From: Gordonia crocea
Lineage (GTDB): Bacteria; Actinomycetota; Actinomycetes; Mycobacteriales; Mycobacteriaceae
Direction of reading: 5' to 3'
DNA: 64,000 nucleotides
Assembly: GCF_009932435.1 (NCBI RefSeq)
Contig: NZ_BJOU01000001.1
Span: forward strand, 1,426,001-1,490,000
A model generated the notes under the pieces. That model made no database searches, was not told the DNA's origin, and was given only the letters and a program-made list of their open reading frames with translations. The stretch's first letter is position 1; every line of letters begins with the position of its first letter. Positions 55,422 to 63,847 of the stretch are shown here, piece after piece. Made by a program: the position numbers and the translations under genes.

Positions 55422-55937
55422 ATGGGCTATCGCGCACACAACCTGGCGCCCGGTGAGACCGTCGTGCTGCACCGCCACCCGCATTGGAAGCTGCTGATCG
55501 GGCCGTTCCTGCTGTTCGCGGTCGTCTCCCTGCTCGCGGGGGTGCTGATCGGCATCGTCAGCGGGTCCACCCTGACCGGGGCCGGCCGCAGTGCGGCCTT
55601 CATCGCCATCGCGGTGTTCTGGGCGCTCGCCTTCTTCTGGTGCTTCGTGCGCCCGTTGGTCAGCTGGGCCACCACGCATTTCGTGGTCACCGATCGCCGC
55701 GTGATCTACCGCAACGGCGTCGTCACGCGCTCGGGCATCGACATCCCGCTCTCGCGCATCAACACCGTCGAGTTCCGGCACGGACTCCTCGACCGGATGC
55801 TGCGCACCGGCAACCTGGTGATCGAGTCGGCCTCTGATGATCCGTTGACCTTCCACAACATCCCCGACGTCGAGCGGGTTCATGCGCTGCTCTACGAAGA
55901 AGTGCTCGACGAGCACGACGAGGCGCCGACCTCATGA
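55422..55937 (+). CDS. Bacterial PH-domain membrane protein
   Basis: A 171-residue protein with two N-terminal helices (LLIGPFLLFAVVSLLAGVLIGIV; AAFIAIAVFWALAFFWCFV) and a bacterial PH (YdbS-type) domain: THFVVTDRRVIYRNGVVTRSGIDIPLSRINTVEFRHGLLDRMLRTGNLVIESASDDPLTFHNIPDVERVHALLYEEV. Very similar to what I recall of M. tuberculosis Rv3278c next to birA. The ATG at 55422 (MGYRAHNLAPGE) fits that homologue; 55410 would add four residues. Its stop overlaps the response-regulator start by four bases (ATGA), implying co-translation. Confidence 0.88.
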   Translation: MGYRAHNLAPGETVVLHRHPHWKLLIGPFLLFAVVSLLAGVLIGIVSGSTLTGAGRSAAFIAIAVFWALAFFWCFVRPLVSWATTHFVVTDRRVIYRNGVVTRSGIDIPLSRINTVEFRHGLLDRMLRTGNLVIESASDDPLTFHNIPDVERVHALLYEEVLDEHDEAPTS

Positions 55938-56611
55938 CCGAGGTGTTGCTCGCCGAGGACGACTCGGCGATTGCCGAGCCGCTGGCCCGGGCGCTGATCC
56001 GGGAGGGCTACGGCTGCGTCGTCGTCGACGACGGGGCGGCGGCCCTCGAGCAGGCGGTCGACCCTCGGTTCGAACTGCTGGTGCTCGACCTGGGGCTGCC
56101 GAAGATGGACGGGCTCGAGGTTTGCCGGGAGTTGCGCAACCTGCGCCCCGATCTTCCGGTGTTGATGCTCACCGCGCGGACCGACGAGGTCGACTTCGTC
56201 GTCGGACTCGACGCCGGGGCCGACGACTATGTCGGCAAGCCGTTCCGCCTCGCCGAGCTCTTGGCGCGGGTGCGCGCGCTGTTGCGGCGCAAACCTGCGG
56301 TCGCCGAAGAGGTCCTGGTGGGCGGGGAGATCGTTCTCGACACCCGGGCCCGGCGGGTGTTGGTCGCCGGCGAGGACGTCGTCCTCGCCAACCGCGAGTT
56401 CGACCTGTTGCAGTTCCTGATGGAGCGGCCGGGGCAGGTCGTCAGCCGCGAGGAACTGGTCTCGCAGGTGTGGGGATCGGTCGACCTGCGCTCGTCGAAG
56501 ACCCTCGACATGCACGTGTCGTGGCTGCGCCGCAAGATCGGCGACGACCGCACCGATCGGCCGCGCCACATCGTCACCGTGCGCGGGATGGGTTTCCGGT
56601 TCGATGCGTGA
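55934..56611 (+). CDS. OmpR-family response regulator
   Basis: A 225-residue regulator. The receiver domain has LLAEDDSAIAE (acidic pair), the phosphorylated Asp in LLVLDLGLPKMDGLEVCRELR (about residue 54), the Thr/Ser in LMLTARTDEVDFVVGLDAGADDYVGKPFRLAELLARV, and Lys in VGKPF. The C-terminal OmpR winged helix follows (LANREFDLLQFLMERPGQVVSREELVSQVWG; TLDMHVSWLRRKIGDD; VTVRGMGFRFDA). It is coupled by four bases to the PH-domain gene and sits 29 bases before a histidine kinase, its likely partner. The target genes are unknown. Confidence 0.94.
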   Translation: MTEVLLAEDDSAIAEPLARALIREGYGCVVVDDGAAALEQAVDPRFELLVLDLGLPKMDGLEVCRELRNLRPDLPVLMLTARTDEVDFVVGLDAGADDYVGKPFRLAELLARVRALLRRKPAVAEEVLVGGEIVLDTRARRVLVAGEDVVLANREFDLLQFLMERPGQVVSREELVSQVWGSVDLRSSKTLDMHVSWLRRKIGDDRTDRPRHIVTVRGMGFRFDA

Positions 56612-56640
56612 ACCGATGACCGCCCGCCCGGCGGGCTGAG

Positions 56641-57978
56641 ATGCGTCGCCGGATCCGCACCTCGATGATCGGCATGCTGCTGGTCGTCGGGATCCTGCTC
56701 GGTGCCCCGCTGTCGGTGATCGCCTGGTGGTGGACGGCCGACAACGCCCACCAAGACTTGGACCTGCGGCTCAAGCACATCGCCAGCGAACTGATCCAGA
56801 TGGAGGGCCCGGGCGGCGAGCTCGATTCCGTTGCCATCACAGAGGAGCGGTTCGGGATGCTCATCCCGGAGGGGGGCGTGCTGCGCGTCACCCATCATGT
56901 GCCGTCGCGCGCGGGGGTGGGCGGTACCCCCACCGTCGTGACGACGAAGCTGGGGCCGCCGATCGGCGGCCGCGAGTTCACCGACTCGATCAACCTCGGC
57001 GAGGCCGGCGCCGTTGAACTGGCCGTCCCGCTCGGCCAGGTCCGGCGCGACCAGTGGTTGGGGGTGATGATCGTCGCCGTCGTCGTACTGGGCTCGGTCG
57101 GCGGGGGAGTCGCGGTGGCCACGGTGACCGCGCGGCGCCTGGCCGACCCGCTGACCCGCGTCGCCGATCGGGCAACGGCGATGGCGCGCGGCGATTTCCG
57201 CTCCGAATGGCCGGAGTACGGCATCCCGGAGTTGGACCGGGTGTCGCGCGCGCTCGGGGCGGCGAACACCGAGATCGCCACTCGGCTCGACCGCGAGGCC
57301 GGAATAGTCGGAGAGGTCTCGCACCAGCTGCGCAGCCGGATGACGGCGATCCAGCTGCGCCTGGACGAGCTCGCGATGTACCCCGATGAGAACGTGGTGG
57401 CCGAGGCGGAGGCGGCGGCCGGTCAGGTGGAGCGGCTCACCCGGGACCTGGACCAGATGGTCGTCGCATCGCGGGTGAGCCAGGGCGCGCCGGCCAAAGC
57501 GGTGCGCGTGGACACCATGGTGCGGACGCTGGTCGCCGATTTCGCCCCGGCGTTCATCGCCTCCGACCGCCAACTGCGGATCGTCACGCAAGGCGGCATG
57601 CCGGCGATGGCGTGGACCGCGCAGCCCAGTCGGCTGCGCGAGGCGGTGGCGGTGTTGGTGGACAACGCGTTGCACCACGGTCGGGGAACGGCAACCGTGG
57701 TCTTGGACACCCTGCCGGCCACCGGGATGCTGCGCCTGGAGGTGACCGACGAGGGGGACGGTGTCCCCGACGAACTCGTCGACAAGATCTTCCGACGGGG
57801 CTTCACCGGAGGGGTGGCCACCGGGACCGGGGTGGGGCTGTCACTCGCCCGGGCGCTGGTGGAGGCCGACGGTGGGCGATTAGAACTCAGTTCACGGCGC
57901 CCGCCGGTGTTCTCGATCGTGGTGCCGGCGAGTGCCCCCGTCGAGACGGTGGCACGCGACCGCGCGCCGCACCGGTGA
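56641..57978 (+). CDS. Sensor histidine kinase
   Basis: A 445-residue membrane kinase. An N-terminal helix (MIGMLLVVGILLGAPLSVIAWWWT), an extracytoplasmic sensor of about 110 residues and a second helix (GVMIVAVVVLGSVGGGVAVATVTA) are followed by HAMP and the phospho-acceptor region GEVSHQLRSRMTAIQLRLDELA (His about residue 226). The ATPase has an N box (VLVDNALHHG) and G boxes (TDEGDGVPDELVDKIF; GTGVGLSLARALVEADGGRL). It pairs with the response regulator immediately upstream. The signal is unknown. Convergent with gtrA. Confidence 0.93.
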   Translation: MRRRIRTSMIGMLLVVGILLGAPLSVIAWWWTADNAHQDLDLRLKHIASELIQMEGPGGELDSVAITEERFGMLIPEGGVLRVTHHVPSRAGVGGTPTVVTTKLGPPIGGREFTDSINLGEAGAVELAVPLGQVRRDQWLGVMIVAVVVLGSVGGGVAVATVTARRLADPLTRVADRATAMARGDFRSEWPEYGIPELDRVSRALGAANTEIATRLDREAGIVGEVSHQLRSRMTAIQLRLDELAMYPDENVVAEAEAAAGQVERLTRDLDQMVVASRVSQGAPAKAVRVDTMVRTLVADFAPAFIASDRQLRIVTQGGMPAMAWTAQPSRLREAVAVLVDNALHHGRGTATVVLDTLPATGMLRLEVTDEGDGVPDELVDKIFRRGFTGGVATGTGVGLSLARALVEADGGRLELSSRRPPVFSIVVPASAPVETVARDRAPHR

Positions 57979-57998
57979 GGTTCGCCGGGAGGGGTCGG

Positions 57999-58577
57999 TC
58001 AGGCCGCGTCGGCGGGTTCGGCGACGGGCTCGTCGGCGAGCGCGTGCAGCCGGCTCGACCGAACCGCGCGGAAGGTCCACAGCTTGTTGACGACGAAGTT
58101 GATCGGCATCGTGATGAGGATCGCGATCAGCTGTGCCCAGTACTCGCGTGAGTTGAGCCCGGCCGCCTCGTGGAAGTAGGGGTCGGGGAGGAACAGCGGG
58201 CTCGACGGGTTGGTGAGCGCGATCTTGATGACCAGGCCGACGGCGGCGGCCACCGAACCGACCGCGAGGAACGGCCAGAACTCTCCCCACCAGGTGGCGT
58301 GCTTGCTGGACTGGAACGTCCAGGAGCGGTTCAGCTGGAAGTTGTACAGGTTGGCGACGAAGAAGGCGACGATCCAGACCAGCGCGGTGAAGCGCACGTT
58401 GAAGTCGGTCCCGGGGATGCTCCACAACACGTTCTGGGCGTTGATGGAGCCGCCGTTGAGCTTGTTCATGATGACGGTGACCACCATGTTCACCAGGACG
58501 CCGGAGCCGCCGACCGCACCGAACTTGACCAGCTGGCGCAGTGTGTTCGCGTAGCGGTCGTACAGGTTGGTCAACAT
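57999..58577 (-). CDS. GtrA-family membrane protein
   Basis: A 192-residue four-helix protein with the GtrA pattern: LRQLVKFGAVGGSGVLVNMVVTVIMNK, VWIVAFFVANLYNFQLNRSWTF (the conserved NFxxNRxWTF), FLAVGSVAAAVGLVIKIAL and LIAILITMPINFVVNKLWTFRAV. GtrA proteins are linked to polyisoprenol-sugar movement and cell-wall polysaccharide synthesis; in mycobacteria a homologue is tied to arabinogalactan. The ATG at 58577 is chosen; upstream in-frame sequence belongs to the divergent purK promoter region. Confidence 0.9.
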   Translation of the reverse strand: MLTNLYDRYANTLRQLVKFGAVGGSGVLVNMVVTVIMNKLNGGSINAQNVLWSIPGTDFNVRFTALVWIVAFFVANLYNFQLNRSWTFQSSKHATWWGEFWPFLAVGSVAAAVGLVIKIALTNPSSPLFLPDPYFHEAAGLNSREYWAQLIAILITMPINFVVNKLWTFRAVRSSRLHALADEPVAEPADAA

Positions 58578-58688
58578 GGGTGGTCCCTTCTCCGCCCCGG
58601 GTGCCGAGCATTCACAACGCTGCACCGGCACAGGGCACGAAGATCTAGTGTACGGGCTCGATGAGCGAGTCAAAAAACATACGGCAGG

Positions 58689-59915
58689 ATGGACGACGTG
58701 CACAGACGCAGTACGACGATGCCGGTGGTCACCATGATCGGGGGCGGACAGCTCGCCCGGATGACCCATCAATCAGCTATTGAACTGGGACAATGCCTCC
58801 GAGTCCTGGCCTCGAACACCGACGATCCGGCTGCGACGGTGAGCGCCGACGTGGTCATCGGATCGCATGACAGCCTCGATGACCTGCGCCGCGCCGCGGC
58901 GGGGGCCAACGCGCTCACCTTCGACCACGAAGGGGTGCCGTTGGCGCACCTGCAGGCCCTCGAAGCCGAGGGGGTGACCGTGCACCCGCCGTCGAAGGCA
59001 CTGCACTTCGCGCAGGACAAACTGGCCATGCGGACGCGGCTCTCGGCGCTGGGATTGCCGGTACCCGACTTCGTCGACCTGTCCGGCGACCGGGTCGCCG
59101 CCCGCGCCGCGTTGCGCGAGTTCGGGGCGCGCCACGACTGGCAGATCGTCGTCAAGGCGGTGCGCGGCGGCTACGACGGCCGAGGGGTGTGGTTGCTCGA
59201 CGACGAGGCGGCGGCCCTGGCGGTGATCGACGGCGCCGACGATGCGACCCAGCTCATGGCCGAGGCGAAGGTGCCGATGCGGCGTGAGCTGTCGGCGTTG
59301 ATCGCGCGCTCGCCCTTCGGCCAGGGGGCGGCCTGGCCGGTGGTCGAGACGATCCAGCGCCACGGGCAATGCGCGGTGGTTCTCGCGCCGGCACCGGGGC
59401 TGTCCGCCGAGGTCGCCGAGCGAGCCCAACAGATGGCGCTGCGGCTGGCCGACGAACTCGGCGTCGTCGGGGTGATGGCGATGGAGCTGTTCGAGACCTC
59501 AGACGGCGAGCTGGTGGTGAACGAGCTGGCGATGCGTCCCCACAACAGCGGGCACTGGTCGATGGACGGCGCGATCACCTCGCAGTTCGAGCAGCACCTG
59601 CGCGCGGTGCTCGACTACCCGCTGGGGGCGACCGACGCGGTCGCCGGCCCGGTGGTCATGGCGAACGTCCTGGGTGCCGCGCAGGCACCGTCGATGTCGA
59701 TGGATGAACGCATCCACCATCTGATGGGCCGGATCCCCGAGGCGAAGATCCACCTGTACGGGAAGTCCGAACGACCCGATCGCAAGGTCGGACATGTCAA
59801 TATCGTGGGGGTGCCGGGGGCCTCGATCGACGAGGTGCGCGAGCGCGCCGAGCGGGCGGCGACCTGGCTGTCGACCGCGACCTGGACCGACGGATGGGAT
59901 GAGCACGGTGAGTGA
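58689..59915 (+). CDS. purK: N5-carboxyaminoimidazole ribonucleotide synthase
   Basis: A 408-residue ATP-grasp enzyme (fewer residues if a later start is used). [29 protein letters not shown] is the PurK N-terminus; [17 protein letters not shown] is the ATP-grasp glycine loop; [42 protein letters not shown] is the family signature. It carboxylates AIR to N5-CAIR in purine synthesis. Starts at 58689 (ATG), 58698 (GTG) and 58719 (ATG) are all plausible. It overlaps purE by 17 bases. Divergent from gtrA. Confidence 0.95.
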   Translation: MDDVHRRSTTMPVVTMIGGGQLARMTHQSAIELGQCLRVLASNTDDPAATVSADVVIGSHDSLDDLRRAAAGANALTFDHEGVPLAHLQALEAEGVTVHPPSKALHFAQDKLAMRTRLSALGLPVPDFVDLSGDRVAARAALREFGARHDWQIVVKAVRGGYDGRGVWLLDDEAAALAVIDGADDATQLMAEAKVPMRRELSALIARSPFGQGAAWPVVETIQRHGQCAVVLAPAPGLSAEVAERAQQMALRLADELGVVGVMAMELFETSDGELVVNELAMRPHNSGHWSMDGAITSQFEQHLRAVLDYPLGATDAVAGPVVMANVLGAAQAPSMSMDERIHHLMGRIPEAKIHLYGKSERPDRKVGHVNIVGVPGASIDEVRERAERAATWLSTATWTDGWDEHGE

Positions 59916-60420
59916 GAATGCGGGGCCGCGGGTCGGCCTCATCATGGGCAGCGATTCTGATTGGCCGACGATGACGGCAGCCGCGGAGGCGCTCGCCGAA
60001 TTCGACGTGCCCTTCGAGGTCGGGGTCGTCTCGGCCCACCGCACCCCCCAGCTGATGCTCGACTACGCGCAGGAGGCCGCCGGTCGCGGCATCTCGGTCA
60101 TCATCGCCGGCGCCGGCGGCGCGGCCCACCTGCCCGGGATGGTGGCCTCGGCCACGCCGCTGCCGGTGATCGGTGTGCCCGTGCCGCTCAAGCACCTCGA
60201 CGGAATGGATTCGCTGCTCTCCATCGTCCAGATGCCGGCCGGGGTGCCGGTGGCGACGGTCTCGATCGGCGGCGCGCGCAACGCCGGGCTGCTCGCGGTG
60301 CGGATCCTCGCGGCCGCCGATCCGGCGCTGCAGCAACGGATGACCGCGTTCCAGGCGGACTTGGCGGCCATGGTCGCCGACAAGGACGCGGCCCTGCGTC
60401 GCACGCTGATGGGGGAGTGA
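59899..60420 (+). CDS. purE: N5-CAIR mutase
   Basis: A 173-residue class I Pur[14 protein letters not shown] (substrate phosphate loop), [31 protein letters not shown] and [26 protein letters not shown] are all intact. It converts N5-CAIR to CAIR, the step after PurK. The ATG at 59899 lies within the end of purK (17-base overlap); a GTG at 59908 is the alternative start. Together they form the standard purKE unit found at this chromosome position in mycobacteria. Confidence 0.95.
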   Translation: MSTVSENAGPRVGLIMGSDSDWPTMTAAAEALAEFDVPFEVGVVSAHRTPQLMLDYAQEAAGRGISVIIAGAGGAAHLPGMVASATPLPVIGVPVPLKHLDGMDSLLSIVQMPAGVPVATVSIGGARNAGLLAVRILAAADPALQQRMTAFQADLAAMVADKDAALRRTLMGE

Positions 60421-60422
60421 CG

Positions 60423-61352
60423 GTGGCGGGCGTGGCGGTGCGGCCGGTTCGGCTCATCGACCTCGGTGGTCGCGGGCCCGAGGACGTCGTCGTCGGCGAG
60501 GACGGGACGGTGTACACCGGGCTGGAGGACGGCACCCTGTTGTCGGTCGATCCCGCCACCGGCGCGGTGACCCGGATCGGTCACACCGGCGGGCGGCCGT
60601 TGGGCATCGAACTGCTCCCCGACGGCCGGCTCCTGGTCTGCGACGCGCACCGCGGGGTGTTGGCGGTGGACCCGGCGACCGGCGAGGTCGAGGAACTGGT
60701 CACCGAGGTCGGCGGGCGGCCGATGGTGTTCTGCAACAACGCAGCGGTCTCCGCGGGCGGGGACATCTGGTTCAGTGACTCGTCGACGGTGCACCCGATC
60801 GAGCGCTGGAAAAACGACATGATCGAAGACACCCGCACCGGCAAGCTGCTGCGGCGATCCCCGGACGGCACCGTCACGGTGGTGCTGGACGGGTTGGCGT
60901 TCTCCAACGGGGTGGCGTTGGCGGCCGACGAGTCGTTCGTCTGCGTCGCCGAGACGACCGCCCGCACGCTGGTGCGGTGGTGGTTGACCGGCCCGAAGGC
61001 GGGTACCCGCGACTTCCTGGCCACCGACCTGCCCGGCTACCCGGACAACATTTCCCGCGGCAGCGACGGGTTGATCTGGGTGGCGATCGCCTCGCCGACC
61101 GAACCCGTCATGTCCGGCGTCCACCACGCGCCGATGCTGGTGCGCCGGGCTGCGGGACGGGTACCGGGGTTTTTGCAGCCGAAGCCGAAGCGGACGGTCC
61201 GGGTGCAGGCCTTCGACGAGCAGGGCGTGTTGCGCCACGACGTCCACGGCGACTCGGCCGAGTTCCACCTCGTGACCGGGGTGCGCGAACACGGCGGCCG
61301 GGTGTGGCTCGGCAGCCTGGAAACCGACGCGGTCGGGGTCGTCGACCTGTAG
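60423..61352 (+). CDS. SMP-30/strictosidine-synthase-like beta-propeller protein
   Basis: A 309-residue six-bladed propeller protein. Repeated blade motifs include GPEDVVVGEDGTVYTGLEDGTLLSVDP, GRPLGIELLPDGRLLVCDAHRGVLAVDP, DIWFSDSSTVHPIERW and FSNGVALAADESFVCVAETTARTLVRWW; the last is typical of the SMP-30/strictosidine synthase group, whose members hydrolyse lactones or esters. No signal peptide. The GTG at 60423 follows purE by 2 bases with GGGGGA at proper distance; a GTG at 60417 overlapping the purE stop is possible. The substrate is unknown. Confidence 0.82.
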   Translation: MAGVAVRPVRLIDLGGRGPEDVVVGEDGTVYTGLEDGTLLSVDPATGAVTRIGHTGGRPLGIELLPDGRLLVCDAHRGVLAVDPATGEVEELVTEVGGRPMVFCNNAAVSAGGDIWFSDSSTVHPIERWKNDMIEDTRTGKLLRRSPDGTVTVVLDGLAFSNGVALAADESFVCVAETTARTLVRWWLTGPKAGTRDFLATDLPGYPDNISRGSDGLIWVAIASPTEPVMSGVHHAPMLVRRAAGRVPGFLQPKPKRTVRVQAFDEQGVLRHDVHGDSAEFHLVTGVREHGGRVWLGSLETDAVGVVDL

Positions 61353-61398
61353 CCGCGGCCCCCTCGCCGTCGGGGCGCGACCCGTATAGGCTGGCGCC

Positions 61399-61836
61399 GT
61401 GACCACGCCTGATCCGTTCGCCAACCCGTCCGACGCCGGCCAGCCCGGGGCAACCCCGCCCGGCCCGGGACAGCCTCAGGTGGGCGGCTACCCGCAGCCG
61501 GGTGGCTACCCCCAGCAAGGTGGCTACCCCCCGCAGGGCGGCTACCAACAGGGCGGCTACCAGCAGGGCTATCCGCAGCAGGGGTATGCCTACGGTCCTC
61601 CCCAGGTCGACGAGTGGGGCAACCCGCTGTCGGACAAGAGCAAGTTGGTGGCCGGCCTCCTGCAACTCTTCCTCGGCTCGTTCGGCATCGGTCGGTTCTA
61701 CCTCGGTTACACCGGGATGGGCGTCGCGATGTTGCTGTTGTCCTGGCTCACCTGCGGTATCTGGCCGCTGATCGATGCGATCCTGATCTTCATCGGCAAC
61801 GTCCCCGACTCCGACGGGCGCAAGCTGCGCGACTGA
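61399..61836 (+). CDS. TM2-domain protein with GGYPQ-type repeats
   Basis: A 145-residue membrane protein. The N-terminal half is a low-complexity Gly/Tyr/Pro/Gln stretch (repeats such as GGYPQQ and GGYQQ, about residues 30-65). The C-terminal half is a TM2 domain (KLVAGLLQLFLGSFGIGRFYLGYTGMGVAMLLLSWLTCGIWPLIDAILIFIGNVPD), with two helices joined by a short turn. TM2 proteins are common in actinobacteria and of unknown role. GTG start, preceded by TATAGG about 10 bases upstream, so the message may be nearly leaderless. Confidence 0.85.
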   Translation: MTTPDPFANPSDAGQPGATPPGPGQPQVGGYPQPGGYPQQGGYPPQGGYQQGGYQQGYPQQGYAYGPPQVDEWGNPLSDKSKLVAGLLQLFLGSFGIGRFYLGYTGMGVAMLLLSWLTCGIWPLIDAILIFIGNVPDSDGRKLRD

Positions 61837-61843
61837 TCGCGCG

Positions 61844-62530
61844 TCAGGGAACCTGGACGATCTCCAAGTCCACCTCGTCGACCAACTCGAACCCCAGCCG
61901 CTCGTAGAGTGCGCGGGCCGGGTTGTCGGCGGAGGTGTGGAGGAACGGCAGGTCCCCGCGCTGCACGATATGGGCGCCGACCGCCCGGATCAGCCGTTGC
62001 GCCAAGCCCTTTCCGCGTGCGTGCGGCGCCGTGGCCACCGCGCTGATCTCGCCCCACCCCGGTGGCCGCATTCGTTCGCCGGCCATGGCGATGAGTCGGC
62101 CGTCGTCGTCGCGGAATCCGAGGTACCGGCCGAGTTCGACGGTGCGCCGCGCGAACGGTCCGGGCTGCGCCGCGGCGACGAGGTCCAGCATGTCGTCGAC
62201 GTCATCGGGTCCGAGTACGACGGCCTCGTCGTCGGGTCGCGTCACCAACCCGGCGCCGGAGTACATCACGAGCTCGAAGGTGCGCAGCACCGTCCACCCG
62301 TCGGGGAGCGGGGTTCGCCGACCCCGCAGCCCGACGGTGGCGCCGGTCCCGGCGAGCTCGGCGAGGTCGGCCCAGTCGTCTTCGGTCAGTTCGGCCGGGT
62401 GGGCATAGAAGACCGAGACCTCCGGGTCGTATCGGCTGATCCGGCCGCGGCGCAGCGCGTACCCGGCGTGCGCGCCGGTCAACGACGCCCCCACCGGGTC
62501 GGTGGTGAGGGGCGGGTGATCAGAACGCAT
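61844..62530 (-). CDS. GNAT-family N-acetyltransferase
   Basis: A 228-residue acetyltransferase. The C-terminal GNAT core reads WGEISAVATAPHARGKGLAQRLIRAVGAHIVQRGDLPFLHTSADNPARALYERLGFELVDEVDLEIV, with the acetyl-CoA loop RGKGLA and the alpha-4 YERLGF motif complete. The N-terminal half is divergent and may be a partial second GNAT fold. The target amine is unknown. It is convergent with the TM2 gene, 7 bases apart. Confidence 0.87.
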   Translation of the reverse strand: MRSDHPPLTTDPVGASLTGAHAGYALRRGRISRYDPEVSVFYAHPAELTEDDWADLAELAGTGATVGLRGRRTPLPDGWTVLRTFELVMYSGAGLVTRPDDEAVVLGPDDVDDMLDLVAAAQPGPFARRTVELGRYLGFRDDDGRLIAMAGERMRPPGWGEISAVATAPHARGKGLAQRLIRAVGAHIVQRGDLPFLHTSADNPARALYERLGFELVDEVDLEIVQVP

Positions 62531-62560
62531 GACCCAGCGTGGCTCGTATCTGGTCGGCAG

Positions 62561-63382
62561 TCAGCGCGCCACGTCCAGCTTGTCGGTGAAGAACGCGAGC
62601 ACTTGGTCCAGAGCCTGTCTGGTGGGTTGGCCCGGCTCGTCGATGAGGTGCTCGGTCACCACCGAGTGCGGCGGGTTGACCGGCTTCGGGTTGGCCGCGG
62701 AGTCGGGGAGCTCGACGCCGATGAACGCGTCGCCGAGTTGCTCGCGGAGGAAGGCGAACCGGTCGGGCGGGGACAGTCGGTCGCCCTCGAATCGAAGTCC
62801 CAACACCTGGAGACCGGCGGCGCAGCGGGTCTTGACCCGGGCCAGATCGTCGTCGGAGATGTCGATGTTGCGGGAATTGCCGATCGGGCGCAGTGGCAGC
62901 GACGGCTGGGACAGCACCGGTGCGATCATCGTGTCGTCGACGGCCATGGCGAGGGCGAATCCGCCGGTCAGGCACATGCCGATGGCCCCGACCCCGGGGC
63001 CACCGCAGCGCGCGTGGGCCTCGCGGGCGAGTGCCCGCAACCAGGTGACGACGGGGGAGCTGCGGCCGGTCGCGAGGATGGTGAACTCGCGGCTGACGCA
63101 CACCTTGCGGACCAGGTTGCCGGCCACCCGGGCCCCGGCGGCGACGTCGGCCGCGCTGCCCGGCACCATCGATTGGCCGTCCAGGCCGAACAGCGACGGC
63201 ATGAACACGGTGCACCCGGCGTCGGCGACGCGGCGGGCGAAGTCGGCGACCAGCGGGGTGATGCCGGGGATCTCGGAGATCACGATCACCGCCGGGCCGG
63301 TCCCTTTGGTGTAAACGAGGTGCGTCTTGCCCTCGGCGGTGAACTCCTCGGTGGCGAAATCGGCGAGCGCGTCGCGGGGCAT
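62561..63382 (-). CDS. Dienelactone hydrolase family protein
   Basis: A 273-residue alpha/beta hydrolase: AVIVISEIPGITPLVADFARRVADAGCTVFMPSLFG (oxyanion region with Glu) and VGAIGMCLTGGFALAMA, in which the nucleophile is Cys (GMCLTGG), the dienelactone hydrolase signature; the His is probably in the C-terminal PVNPPHSVV. It hydrolyses lactones or related esters, but the natural substrate is not evident. Its start abuts the stop of the upstream F420-type gene with no gap, so the two are co-transcribed. Confidence 0.86.
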   Translation of the reverse strand: MPRDALADFATEEFTAEGKTHLVYTKGTGPAVIVISEIPGITPLVADFARRVADAGCTVFMPSLFGLDGQSMVPGSAADVAAGARVAGNLVRKVCVSREFTILATGRSSPVVTWLRALAREAHARCGGPGVGAIGMCLTGGFALAMAVDDTMIAPVLSQPSLPLRPIGNSRNIDISDDDLARVKTRCAAGLQVLGLRFEGDRLSPPDRFAFLREQLGDAFIGVELPDSAANPKPVNPPHSVVTEHLIDEPGQPTRQALDQVLAFFTDKLDVAR

Positions 63383-63760
63383 TCAGTCGCCCTCTCGAAT
63401 CGTGCCGTTGAGGACGTAGTCGAAGGCCCGCGCCGGGATCCGTGCGGCCTTCACGATGTCGGGGGAGTCCGACGGGACGAGCCGCGGTCCGACGACGGTG
63501 TAGCGCTTGTTCTTGCGGACCATGTCGAACCGTCCGGCCGCTTGGACGTTGCGGACCCAGTCGGTCTTGGGTCCGTACGTCAGGACGATGGACAGCTTGT
63601 CCCCGTCGACGAACGCCACCACGGGGATGGAGTAGCGCTTCCCCGACTTGCGGCCGACGTGTTCGAGCATGATGAATGGAGCGAAATGGGGCGCCCACAG
63701 GCGCTGGATCGGATTGGTCACCACTTTGTTGAGGCGGGCAAGCGAGTTCGGCAGTCTCAT
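63383..63760 (-). CDS. Deazaflavin (F420)-dependent nitroreductase-family protein
   Basis: A 125-residue split-barrel protein of the Ddn/FDR group: NKVVTNPIQRLWAPHFAPFIMLEHVGRKSGKRYSIPVVAFVDGDKLSIVLTYGPKTDWVRNVQAAG, with the GRKSGK and TDWVRNVQA patterns that bind F420 phosphate and deazaflavin. Members reduce quinones and some nitro drugs. The ATG at 63760 (MRLPNSLARLNK) is chosen; an in-frame upstream start is less likely. It abuts the dienelactone hydrolase gene. Divergent from a TetR regulator that might control both. Confidence 0.85.
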   Translation of the reverse strand: MRLPNSLARLNKVVTNPIQRLWAPHFAPFIMLEHVGRKSGKRYSIPVVAFVDGDKLSIVLTYGPKTDWVRNVQAAGRFDMVRKNKRYTVVGPRLVPSDSPDIVKAARIPARAFDYVLNGTIREGD

Positions 63761-63847
63761 GGACCCAGTGTGACCCATGTCGCTTGTGGAGGTGCGGGAA
63801 GGTGTCGCGATGGACGCGGTTTGCGGCCGATGCGCGATACTGGTCGC

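Noticed and set aside
58773..59429. Minus-strand gene opposite purK
   Set aside because: purK is fully conserved on the plus strand; the opposing frame is a composition shadow.
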